Origin: Acidobacteriaceae bacterium
GTDB lineage: Bacteria; Acidobacteriota; Terriglobia; Terriglobales; Acidobacteriaceae
Length of the DNA stretch: 64,000 nucleotides
Assembly: GCA_035944135.1 (NCBI GenBank)
Contig: DASZBM010000002.1
Span: forward strand, 620,001 to 684,000
Direction of reading: 5' to 3'
Positions 37,601 through 44,336 of this stretch are shown here, piece after piece. How positions within the stretch are numbered: the stretch's first letter is position 1; each line of letters starts with the position of its first letter. Position numbers and translations under genes: made by a program. The notes beneath the pieces are model-generated. The model made no database searches, was not told where the DNA came from, and was given only the letters and a program-made list of their open reading frames with translations.

Positions 37601-38225
37601 CGAAGTTGGCGCGGGCGTTGGGGTCGGCGAGGAACTGGCCGACGTTGTCCTCGAAGGCACCGTCCTTGGGGTTGTAGTTGTTGACCATGGGGAAGATCTC
37701 GGTGTCTTCCTTGGCGGAGGTGATGACGTGGGCGACCTTGTTTTCGCGATCGACGCCGTGGACGCCGGCGTTGTCGACGACGGGGAAGGGTGTGTTGTCG
37801 GCGCTGAAGGCGGTTAGATTGCCGTCGGGCGTGATGACGTGGAGCCACTCGGGGAAGAGGAGGTCGATCTCCTTGATGTGCTGCTTCAGGGAGGCGTAGC
37901 TGGCCGGGTCGACGTCGGTGTAGAAGGCGGCGCGGAGACCCTCTGTCGTGTTGAGGACGACGTCAGAGGGCTTGAGGTCGGTTTTGCGGTGGGCGGAGCG
38001 ATTGAGCTTTTCGCGTGGGGTCAGCTCGGGCGCGGGCGGGTTGGACAGGGCGCGGTAGCGCTTGGCTGTGGACTGCAGATCGAGGCCGTGCATGGGCCGA
38101 ATGCGCAGCAGGCCCACGATAAAGAGGATGCCGGTGATGGCGCCGAACAGGGCAAGAAGATCAAAGACCCTCCGTAATCGCTTCCAGCGCTTTCGTTGGG
38201 GGTCGTAAAAGACTTGTTTCGGCAT
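34632..38225 (-). CDS. Three-domain envelope polysaccharide protein: GH18-like + NodB deacetylase + GT2 synthase
   Basis: A 1197-residue membrane protein. One transmembrane helix (about residues 20-40) leads to a periplasmic GH18-like barrel (about 90-500); where the family has DxDxE this one reads GLTLDFQAL (near 227), Gln in place of the catalytic Glu. Next is a NodB polysaccharide deacetylase domain (about 530-740) with FDDGP, HTFTH and RPPYS, a full metal site. After a helix comes a cytosolic family 2 glycosyltransferase (about 810-1050) with IPAYNEE, DADG and QRFRW, then several transmembrane helices. It combines in one chain the roles of PgaC (synthase) and PgaB (deacetylase plus GH18-like domain), so a partly deacetylated beta-linked aminosugar polymer is the likely product. 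Confidence 0.88.
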   Translation of the reverse strand: MPKQVFYDPQRKRWKRLRRVFDLLALFGAITGILFIVGLLRIRPMHGLDLQSTAKRYRALSNPPAPELTPREKLNRSAHRKTDLKPSDVVLNTTEGLRAAFYTDVDPASYASLKQHIKEIDLLFPEWLHVITPDGNLTAFSADNTPFPVVDNAGVHGVDRENKVAHVITSAKEDTEIFPMVNNYNPKDGAFEDNVGQFLADPNARANFVRQVDRFLAANTFYRGLTLDFQALGPNDQPNYNALIAALYADFHPRNLRLYVNVPVSTPPAQLSFIASNSDGVVLMDYDQHQTGTQPGPIAGQDWFENNLRTALSAVPREKIICSIGNYAYDWSTPLPATAATPTPTPETRRTREHMTRRVKTPSAPPEQTDVDAVYMSTQEAWQAASDADAKIELDDPSLNPHFAYVDEDEHVRHQVWLLDAVSALNEMRVARALGLQTFALWRLGSEDASIWNIWDNPLKVDPTKALTDIAPGWDVDTEGDGDILRVTKPPQNGHRTITMDDDKTIPSQYLSAVSESMDSYPLPYTVSQYGYHPKEVAISFDDGPDPTWTPKILDILKRYHVVGTFFMIGEEAEDNVSIMKRVYREGHEIGNHTFTHPDISEISERSVDLQLNLTERLFAAKLGVQPVYFRPPYSIDQEPDTNDQAAPVEHIQQLGYTIVGDKIDTDDWSEQPRKSPQEIIDSVFHQIDLANTKTWMRGSIILMHDGGGNRQPTVDALPKLIEALRAHGYTIVPVSQLVGKTRAEVMPPLTRHQKYQAAVDSVAFFFISFFNHFVIDVFFVGDFLMSLRLIVIGICALIDRFRKRHDDPTGAYAPRVAVLIPAYNEEKVIARTIRSVLMSNYKKLRVIVIDDGSRDNTYKVATETYAREIEQGRVTVLTKPNGGKAEALNFALQQTEEEVYIGIDADGVIAHDAISRLVCHFANPRIGAVAGNAKVGNRVNLWTRWQALEYITSQNFERRALDLFDVVTVVPGAIGAWRTAAVKAGGCYHPDTVAEDADLTMSLLEQGYWVIYEDQALAFTEAPINANGLARQRFRWSFGILQALYKHRGAIRNRRAMGLFALPNILIFQILLPLVSPLIDLMFVAGVIHYFIDKHFHPETTSSADLVKLLVFFGAFLVIDFAASGLAFMLERKHPASKGDGWLLFHIWIQRFTYRQLFSWVLLKTVKRAIDGKPFNWDKLERTAKMSKAAEQFAQQ

Positions 38226-38348
38226 CAGATGTTTCGATTCGTTCCTCGGCGATAAGGCCCATGCTATTGAGCAAGTTATCCGCAGTCAACGTGACATGAG
38301 ATGCGGGGTGAAGGGCTACCAGAGTGCTGAAGGTATGATGCGGAAGAC

Positions 38349-39809
38349 ATGCGGAGGTTAGCATCCAGCGGAGTAGCGGTGCAGCCCCAACCAGCAGGCC
38401 GGTTGGGGACCCCGGTGGCAATGGCCGTGGCGGTGGGATTTGTGGTGCGCGCCCTGTTTTTATGGCGGCATCCGCTGTTCAGAGGCGATGCACTGGTGTA
38501 TGGAGAGCTGGCGCGCCACATGATCAAAGAGCACGTTTATGGGCTGATTGATGCTGGCGTGTTGAAGCCGACGCTGATTCGACTGCCGGGGTATCCGCTG
38601 TTTCTGGCGGCGTGCTTTGAAGTGTTCGGGGATGCGAACTATCTGAGCGTGTTGTGGATGCAGGTGCTGATAGATCTGGCGAGCTGTGGGTTGATTGCGG
38701 GAACGGCGGCGAGGATTGCGGGAAAGCGCGCGGGCATGTGGGCGTTGTGGCTGGCGGTTTTGTGTCCGTTTACGGCGAACTATTCAGTGGTGGTGGTTCC
38801 GGAGTGCGTGAGTATTTTTTGTGTCGCGCTGGCGTTTTATGGGCTGGTTCGGTGGGTGGAGGGGTGGAGAAGCGGGTTTGCGGGGATGAAGTGGGCGGCG
38901 CTCGTGGGTGTGGCGCTCGCGGCCGCGGTGTTACTGAGGCCGGACCAGGGGCTGTTGGCGGTCGCGGTTGTGCCGGCGATGTTGTGGGTCGGGCTGCGGG
39001 GTCGGGGAGGTGACCGCCGGGTGAGAATAGCGCCGGCGGCGGTTGCGTCAGCAATGGTGGCGCTGCCGCTGTGTCTCTGGGCGGTTCGGAACTGGCGGGT
39101 GTTCCACGTTGTGCAGCCGATTGCGCCGAAGTATGCGAATGATCCGGGCGAGGAGGTGCCGTATGGATTCATGCGGTGGTACCGGACGTGGGCGGTTGGT
39201 TTCCCGTCGACGGTTAAGGTGTATTGGGAGTACGACGGCGAGACGATCTCGATGAACGATTTGCCTCGCAGGGCGGTTGATTCGGCAGAGCAGCGTGCGG
39301 AGACCGCGCGGATTATCGCGCAATATAACCAGGAGTCGGCTTCGACACCGCAGGTGGATGCCGAGTTTGCGCAGTTAGCGGAGCAGCGTGTGCGGGCGAA
39401 TCCGTTGCGCTATTACGTGGAGTTGCCTGTAGGCAGATTGCTGGACATGTGGTTTCGTCCGCGGATTGAGTACATGAAGATTCCGCTGGATTGGTGGAGG
39501 TTGCGGCTGCATCCGTGGGGATCGTTGCGGGCGTATGGGATGGGCGCGCTGAACGTTTTTTATTTGGGGATGGCGTGTGTTGGGGTGTGGATGTGGCGGC
39601 GGCGCGGCGGCGTGGTTGTGTGGTCGATGGCTGCGTTTGTGGTGTTGCGATGTGCGCTGCTGTTGACGATTGATAACTCGGAGCCGCGATACACGATGGA
39701 GTGCTATTCGGTCGTGATTGTGTTGGCGGCGATGGCTGTTGGGGCAGAAAGGCATACCTCAGGGGCTAAAGCCCCTGAACTCTTGCAGGCAGATGAGACG
39801 CGAGCCTAA
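38349..39809 (+). CDS. Multi-pass membrane glycosyltransferase-like protein (GT39/ArnT type), repeat-derived C-terminus
   Basis: About 486 residues with around ten hydrophobic segments. The first loop has RGDALVYGELARHM after a transmembrane helix, with an Asp in the position used by polyprenyl-phosphate-dependent GT39/GT83 enzymes. LIRLPGYPLFLAACFEVFG is also typical. It would move a sugar from a lipid carrier on the periplasmic side; the acceptor is unknown. The last 20 or so residues (starting GAERHTSGAKAPELL) are encoded by a dispersed palindromic repeat, so the original C-terminus was probably replaced or extended. The ATG at 38349 has only GGAAG upstream; another ATG at 38418 is possible. 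Divergent from the GT2 fusion gene. Confidence 0.75.
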   Translation: MRRLASSGVAVQPQPAGRLGTPVAMAVAVGFVVRALFLWRHPLFRGDALVYGELARHMIKEHVYGLIDAGVLKPTLIRLPGYPLFLAACFEVFGDANYLSVLWMQVLIDLASCGLIAGTAARIAGKRAGMWALWLAVLCPFTANYSVVVVPECVSIFCVALAFYGLVRWVEGWRSGFAGMKWAALVGVALAAAVLLRPDQGLLAVAVVPAMLWVGLRGRGGDRRVRIAPAAVASAMVALPLCLWAVRNWRVFHVVQPIAPKYANDPGEEVPYGFMRWYRTWAVGFPSTVKVYWEYDGETISMNDLPRRAVDSAEQRAETARIIAQYNQESASTPQVDAEFAQLAEQRVRANPLRYYVELPVGRLLDMWFRPRIEYMKIPLDWWRLRLHPWGSLRAYGMGALNVFYLGMACVGVWMWRRRGGVVVWSMAAFVVLRCALLLTIDNSEPRYTMECYSVVIVLAAMAVGAERHTSGAKAPELLQADETRA

Positions 39810-39816
39810 AGGCTCG
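39760..39816. repeat. Two CTAAAG-core palindromes overlapping a gene end
   Basis: CAGGGGCTAAAGCCCCTG at 39760-39777 and CGAGCCTAAAGGCTCG at 39801-39816, with TACCTC before and GGTACCTG after. The first palindrome is inside the reading frame of the membrane glycosyltransferase and supplies part of its C-terminus; the second contains its stop codon. Confidence 0.75.
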
Positions 39817-39874
39817 GGGTACCTGTTCGTGGCTGGGAAGGAAAACAAAGGCAACGGCAGAAGCAGAAACAGAA

Positions 39875-39917
39875 GCAGATCCCCCGCGGGGATGACAGCA
39901 AGAAAGGCAAAGGCAAT
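39875..39917 (+). repeat. Dispersed GGRATGACA-family element, copy 3
   Basis: GCAGATCCCCCGCGGGGATG, then ACAGCAAGAAAGGCAAAGGCAAT split over the purine-rich tail. Preceded by a run of GCAGAARC-like triplets. It lies between convergent genes. Confidence 0.6.
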
Positions 39918-39932
39918 GGCCACCCGGAGCCG

Positions 39933-40634
39933 TTAGTGGGTGATGACCTGCGCTTTGGAGGAGATGCTGTAGGGCTTCTTGCTGATGCTGCTGTTGAGAC
40001 GGATGTTGGAGTAGCTGGCGGTGCGGCTGTCGAGGTTGGGGGCGTAGAAGATTTGCTTCAAGGAGACGCCGCGCGTGGGATCGATCCAGATGGTGATGTG
40101 CGTGAACATGTTCTTCACGCTGGGGTCCTTGCTGACGAGATCGAGCTTTTCCGTCTTGACGCCGTCGATCGTTTCGGGGCCCTGGTCGGTGATGTCCCAG
40201 GAACGAGCGAGATCTTTGCCGCTGCCTCCGAACCCGAGTGTGAGGAAGCTGTCGTAGCGGGCCTGGTTGGCGCCGGCTTTGAAGAGGTCCACCTGGTTTG
40301 TGCCGAGGGTGAAGATGCGAAGTGTGCTGCCGTCGAAGTTGACGATGCGGGCAGGAGTGCTTGCGGGCTTGCCGGATGGATCGGTGTTGTAGAAGACGGC
40401 TCCCATCTGTTCTCCGGAGCCGGCGCGCTCGACGTAGATGGACCCGGTTTCGATGTCGTGATCGTTTACGACGCGGGTGAAGTTGTCGTAGCGGACATTT
40501 GCCTGCGCGTTCTTGAAGTGCGCGCTGGCGGCGTCCATCTGGTCGAGGACGGATTTGAGCTGCGGGGATTGCGCAGAGGCCGCGAGTGGTGCAATGACGA
40601 GAGCGGCGGCGAGCGAAAGATAGCGAAGGTTCAT
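39933..40634 (-). CDS. Periplasmic LolA-like outer-membrane lipoprotein-sorting protein
   Basis: A 233-residue protein with a signal peptide (residues 1-22, PLAASAQ). The rest is a beta-rich fold with the LolA/LolB-like pattern. It begins with a helix (LKSVLDQMDAASAHFKNAQA), then strands such as VRYDNFTRVVNDHDIETGSIY and ARIVNFDGSTLRIFTLGTNQ, then GVKTEKLDLVSKDPSVKNMF and ITIWIDPTRGVSLKQIFY. Proteins of this kind bind lipid or lipoprotein acyl chains in the periplasm. The ATG at 40634 has GAGGA seven bases upstream; an earlier ATG lacks one. No lolCDE genes are nearby, so it may be one of several LolA-like paralogues. Confidence 0.75.
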   Translation of the reverse strand: MNLRYLSLAAALVIAPLAASAQSPQLKSVLDQMDAASAHFKNAQANVRYDNFTRVVNDHDIETGSIYVERAGSGEQMGAVFYNTDPSGKPASTPARIVNFDGSTLRIFTLGTNQVDLFKAGANQARYDSFLTLGFGGSGKDLARSWDITDQGPETIDGVKTEKLDLVSKDPSVKNMFTHITIWIDPTRGVSLKQIFYAPNLDSRTASYSNIRLNSSISKKPYSISSKAQVITH

Positions 40635-40697
40635 GAGAGATCCTCTGAGCCGGCGTTTTGTTTCCATAGTCTTAGATGGCGGCGGGTCTCAAAAAAA

Positions 40698-40735
40698 GCA
40701 GATTCCCTCCGGGAATGACAACAAAAAAACACAGC
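40698..40735 (+). repeat. Dispersed GGRATGACA-family element, copy 4
   Basis: GCAGATTCCCTCCGGGAATG followed by ACAACAAAAAAACAC. Fourth copy of the palindrome-plus-tail family, between two minus-strand genes; here the tail is nearly all A. Confidence 0.6.
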
Positions 40736-40739
40736 CAGA

Positions 40740-41126
40740 TCACCTGTGCACGGTTACGTCGTAGGCGACGGTGTGGCCGGCGGTGTCCTCGACAGGGGTG
40801 ATGCGGTCGATGGTGACGGGGCCGGAGTAGGGGACGATGATCTTCCTTGCGGCGTCCTCGAGCGCGGGACCGGTGGCGCCGTGCAGCTCGGCGGCGCGAA
40901 CGGTGTAGATCAGGCGTTCGGCGCCGGCGTTGTAGCCGGCGTGGCGAACGAGGACCTGCGTGGGTTGCAGGTCTACGTCGGGGACGGGGCGGTCTTTGAA
41001 GTCGATGAAGCGAGGTGCGGCGAAGAGGAACAGAAGGATGAGCGTGACCATTACGTCGTAATGGAGGCTGCCGCGCTCGTAGGTCCAGAAGAAATAGTCG
41101 CGGAAGAGGCGGGCTGGATTACTCAT
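40740..41126 (-). CDS. Small membrane-anchored protein of unknown family, coupled to serS
   Basis: A 128-residue protein with one transmembrane helix (about residues 24-42, YDVMVTLILLFLFAAPRFI) preceded by an aromatic, charged N-terminus (FRDYFFWTYERGSLHYD). The remainder is a soluble domain, probably outside the membrane, with a VTIDRITPVEDTAGHTVAY strand pair. Its start codon overlaps the serS stop by four bases (ATGA), which implies translational coupling. It has no other recognisable domain. Function unknown; no role in tRNA charging is implied. Confidence 0.72.
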   Translation of the reverse strand: MSNPARLFRDYFFWTYERGSLHYDVMVTLILLFLFAAPRFIDFKDRPVPDVDLQPTQVLVRHAGYNAGAERLIYTVRAAELHGATGPALEDAARKIIVPYSGPVTIDRITPVEDTAGHTVAYDVTVHR

Positions 41127-42466
41127 GCGATGCCTCGAACGCTTTGGCGCGTGATGACGGTCTCGCCGTTCATGTAGGGCTGGAGGGCGGCGGGAATGCG
41201 CACGGAGCCGTCGGCCTGCTGGTAGTTCTCGAGGATGGCGAGATAGGTGCGGCCGACGGCGAGTGCGGAGCCGTTGAGGGTGTGGACGAAGTCAGCTTTG
41301 GCCTGCTTGCCGTCAATGGCACCGCCGGGTTTGTACTTAATGTTGGCGCGGCGGGCCTGGAAGGACTCGAAGTTGGAGCAGGAGCTGATCTCGCGGTAGG
41401 TTTGCTGGCCGGGCAGCCAGACCTCGAGGTCGTAGGTCTTCGCGGAACTGAAGCCCATGTCGCCGGTGCAGAGGAGCATGCGGCGGTAGGGGAGCTCGAG
41501 GATTTCGAGGATGCGCTCGGCGTCGCGGGTGAGGCGCTCGTGCTCCGCGTAGGAGTCTTCGGGGCGCGTGAACTTGACGAGCTCGACCTTCTGGAACTGG
41601 TGCTGGCGGATCATGCCGCGAGTGTCTTTGCCATGGGAGCCGGCCTCGGAGCGGAAGCAAGGCGTGTAGGCGGTAAAGCTAATGGCGCCGGCGTTGAGGT
41701 CGATCACTTCGTCGCGGAAGATGTTGGTGACGGGAACTTCGGCGGTGGGGATGAGCCAGTGGTCGGACTCCTGCAACTCGCCGGTGAAGGGGCCGCGGTC
41801 GTCGCAGTGGAAGAGGTCCTGCGCGAATTTTGGCAGCTGCCCGGTGCCGAAGAGTGACTTCGAGTTCACCATGTAGGGCGGAAGGACTTCGGTGTAACCG
41901 TGCTCGCGTGTGTGGAGGTCGAGCATGAAGTTGGCGAGTGCGCGCTCCAGGCGGGCTCCAGCGCCGTAATGAAGGACGAAGCGAGCTCCGGAGATCTTTG
42001 CGGCGCGGCCAAAGTCGAGAATGCCGAGCTGTTCGCCGAGCTCCCAGTGCGGCTTGGCGGGAAAGTCGAACTGAGTTGGCTCGCCCCAGGTCTTTTCGAG
42101 CTTGTTGGCGTGCTCATCGCGGCCGACGGGGACGGAGTCGTGCGGGAGATTGGGGATCTGCTCGAGGAGCGTGCGCATCTCGAGGTCGGCATCGTTGGCC
42201 TTGGTCTCGAGCGCAGCGATGCGGTCTTTGAGTGAGGTGGTCTCGAGGCTGATCACGGCGACGTCTTTGCCTTCGCGCTTGAGGCGGCCGAACTCCTGCG
42301 ATAGCGCGTTGCGCTGTTGTTTGAGGGTTTCGACTTCGGTAATGGCGGAACGACGGGCAGTGTCGAGCGTGGCGAAGTTGGCCAACAGGGAAGTGTCGGC
42401 GCCGCGCTGCCGCAGTTTTTCTTCGACCAACGCGAGGTTGGCACGCACGAAGGCGAGATCAAGCAT
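41123..42466 (-). CDS. serS: Seryl-tRNA synthetase
   Basis: A 447-residue class II aminoacyl-tRNA synthetase. The N-terminal coiled-coil arm that holds the long variable arm of tRNA-Ser is at about residues 30-105 (for example KQQRNALSQEFGRLKREGK). Motif 2 is seen around RGMIRQHQFQKVELVKF, and motif 3 as NGSALAVGRTYLAILEN. Length is slightly above the usual 420-430. ATG 42466 is the natural N-terminus (LDLAFVRANLALVEEKL). It overlaps the following small gene by four bases and is divergent from purH. Confidence 0.97.
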   Translation of the reverse strand: MLDLAFVRANLALVEEKLRQRGADTSLLANFATLDTARRSAITEVETLKQQRNALSQEFGRLKREGKDVAVISLETTSLKDRIAALETKANDADLEMRTLLEQIPNLPHDSVPVGRDEHANKLEKTWGEPTQFDFPAKPHWELGEQLGILDFGRAAKISGARFVLHYGAGARLERALANFMLDLHTREHGYTEVLPPYMVNSKSLFGTGQLPKFAQDLFHCDDRGPFTGELQESDHWLIPTAEVPVTNIFRDEVIDLNAGAISFTAYTPCFRSEAGSHGKDTRGMIRQHQFQKVELVKFTRPEDSYAEHERLTRDAERILEILELPYRRMLLCTGDMGFSSAKTYDLEVWLPGQQTYREISSCSNFESFQARRANIKYKPGGAIDGKQAKADFVHTLNGSALAVGRTYLAILENYQQADGSVRIPAALQPYMNGETVITRQSVRGIA

Positions 42467-42656
42467 ATCCCCGTTATTTTAGCTGGCGATTGCGAGGATT
42501 GCGGCGGAGATGGTCTTGTAACCCACTCATGCACGATAAAGCTGCGCATGAATGGGGCACCCGGCACGGCTAGCGGCGTTTGTGCCTCCAGTTTTCAGTT
42601 GCCAGTTTGCAGTTGTGAGTTAAGGCATTCGCGACGCGGATAGAATCAGATGTGGC

Positions 42657-44234
42657 ATGAGTGATTTGAAGATTGTGCGGCGTGCTCTGTTGTCGGTTAC
42701 GGACAAGACAGGGCTGGTGGAGTTTGCGAAGACTCTGAGTGGGCTGGGTGTGGAACTGGTCTCGACGGGCGGAACAGCCAAGGCGCTGCGGGATGCGGGT
42801 CTGGCGGTGAAAGACGTCAGTGAGTTGACGGGCTTTCCGGAGATGCTGGGCGGACGCGTCAAGACGCTGCACCCTATGGTTCACGGGGGGATTCTGCATC
42901 GGCGTGAAGATCCGGAACACGTCGCGGCGGTCGAGGAGCATGAGATTCCGGCGATCGACATGGTGGTGGTGAACCTGTATGCGTTTGAGAAGACGGCGGC
43001 GAAACAGGGCGTGAAGTTCGAGGAGATCATCGAGAACATTGATATTGGTGGACCCTCGATGTTGCGGTCGGCGGCGAAGAATTTTGAGGATGTCGCGGTT
43101 GTGTCGAGCGTGGAAGACTATCCGGCGATCGCAGACGAGATGCGCGCGAATGGCGGGGCGCTGAGCCATAAGACGAGATGGAGATTGGCTCGCGCGGCAT
43201 TCGCGACGACGGCGGCGTACGATGCCGGCATTGCCTCGACTCTGGAGTTGCTGCCTGATGAGCCGGGGAGTGTGGAACGCAGTGCTGAGTTTCCGGAGAG
43301 GCTGCGCGTGTCGGCGGCGCGGAAGACGGTGCTGCGGTACGGAGAGAATCCTCATCAGAAAGCTGCGGTGTATGTTGACGGCTCAGGGTTAGGTATCGCG
43401 GGCGCGGAGCAATTGGGCGGCAAGGAGCTGAGCTACAACAACCTGGTTGATCTGGATGCATGCTGGGCACTGACGAGTGAGTTTGAAAATACGGCAGTCG
43501 CGATCATCAAGCACACGAATCCGTGCGGGGTTGGACAGGGAACGACGGTGCTGGAGGCGTATCAGCGAGCGCTTCAGGCCGATCCGGTGTCTGCATTTGG
43601 CGGGGTGATTGGGATCAATCGGACGGTCGATGCCGAGGCAGCGGCGGAGATTGCGAAGCTGTTTGTGGAGGCGATTGTGGCGCCGGAGTTCAGCCCGGAG
43701 GCGCTGAGTGTGCTATCCGCGAAGAAGAATTTGAGGCTGCTGCGGATCAAGCCGGCGAAGGTTGACCGGGTGTTGAAGCAGATCTCGGGAGGCTACCTTC
43801 TGCAGGAGGAGGATGCCGCCCCAACGACAGCCGAGACAGTGAAGGTCGCGACCGAGCGAAAGCCGACGAAGGAAGAGATGGAGGCTCTCCTGTTTGCCTG
43901 GAAGGTGTGCAAGCACGTGAAGTCGAACGCGATCGTCTATGCGAGGCTGGAGGGCGGGTTCGGCCAGACGGTTGGGGTTGGCGCGGGGCAGATGAGCCGG
44001 GTGGATGCGGCGCGGTTTGGGGCGATGAAGGCGGTGCTGCCGCTGGAGGGGACGGTGGCTGCCTCGGATGCGTTCTTCCCATTTCCGGATGGGGTGGAGG
44101 CTATTGCCAAAGCAGGGGCTACGGCGATCATCCAGCCTGGGGGATCGGTTCGTGACGCGGAGGTAGTAGAGGCGGCCAATCGCCTGGGTATCACTATGGT
44201 AATGACGGGGTTAAGGCACTTCCGCCACGGATGA
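42657..44234 (+). CDS. purH: Bifunctional AICAR transformylase/IMP cyclohydrolase
   Basis: A 525-residue enzyme for the last two steps of IMP synthesis. The N-terminal cyclohydrolase domain (1-200) shows VSTGGTAKALRDAGL and GGRVKTLHPMVHGGIL; the AICAR transformylase domain shows KELSYNNLVDLDACW and IIKHTNPCGVGQG with the Lys/His pair used in catalysis. The end matches the family (TMVMTGLRHFRHG). The ATG at 42657 gives the normal start but has no clear ribosome site. The 190-base divergent space to serS holds no recognised purine riboswitch. Confidence 0.97.
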   Translation: MSDLKIVRRALLSVTDKTGLVEFAKTLSGLGVELVSTGGTAKALRDAGLAVKDVSELTGFPEMLGGRVKTLHPMVHGGILHRREDPEHVAAVEEHEIPAIDMVVVNLYAFEKTAAKQGVKFEEIIENIDIGGPSMLRSAAKNFEDVAVVSSVEDYPAIADEMRANGGALSHKTRWRLARAAFATTAAYDAGIASTLELLPDEPGSVERSAEFPERLRVSAARKTVLRYGENPHQKAAVYVDGSGLGIAGAEQLGGKELSYNNLVDLDACWALTSEFENTAVAIIKHTNPCGVGQGTTVLEAYQRALQADPVSAFGGVIGINRTVDAEAAAEIAKLFVEAIVAPEFSPEALSVLSAKKNLRLLRIKPAKVDRVLKQISGGYLLQEEDAAPTTAETVKVATERKPTKEEMEALLFAWKVCKHVKSNAIVYARLEGGFGQTVGVGAGQMSRVDAARFGAMKAVLPLEGTVAASDAFFPFPDGVEAIAKAGATAIIQPGGSVRDAEVVEAANRLGITMVMTGLRHFRHG

Positions 44235-44277
44235 CCGGAAAACCCGTCCCAAAGGGCAATATCGCATCCAAATTTTG

Positions 44278-44291
44278 TAGACTACAGTCTA
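44278..44291. promoter_or_regulatory. Perfect palindrome upstream of the TPR gene
   Basis: TAGACTACAGTCTA, six-base arms around AC, lying 43 bases after the purH stop and 45 bases before the likely TPR start. It could be an operator overlapping the promoter of the TPR gene. No regulator is known. Confidence 0.4.
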
Positions 44292-44336
44292 ACGATGCAG
44301 CGGGTGAATTCGATTAAGACGGCCCAGGACGTGCCA

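Noticed and set aside
42467-42656. Purine riboswitch or T-box in the serS-purH divergent space
   Set aside because: No conserved riboswitch core or T-box sequence could be found by eye.
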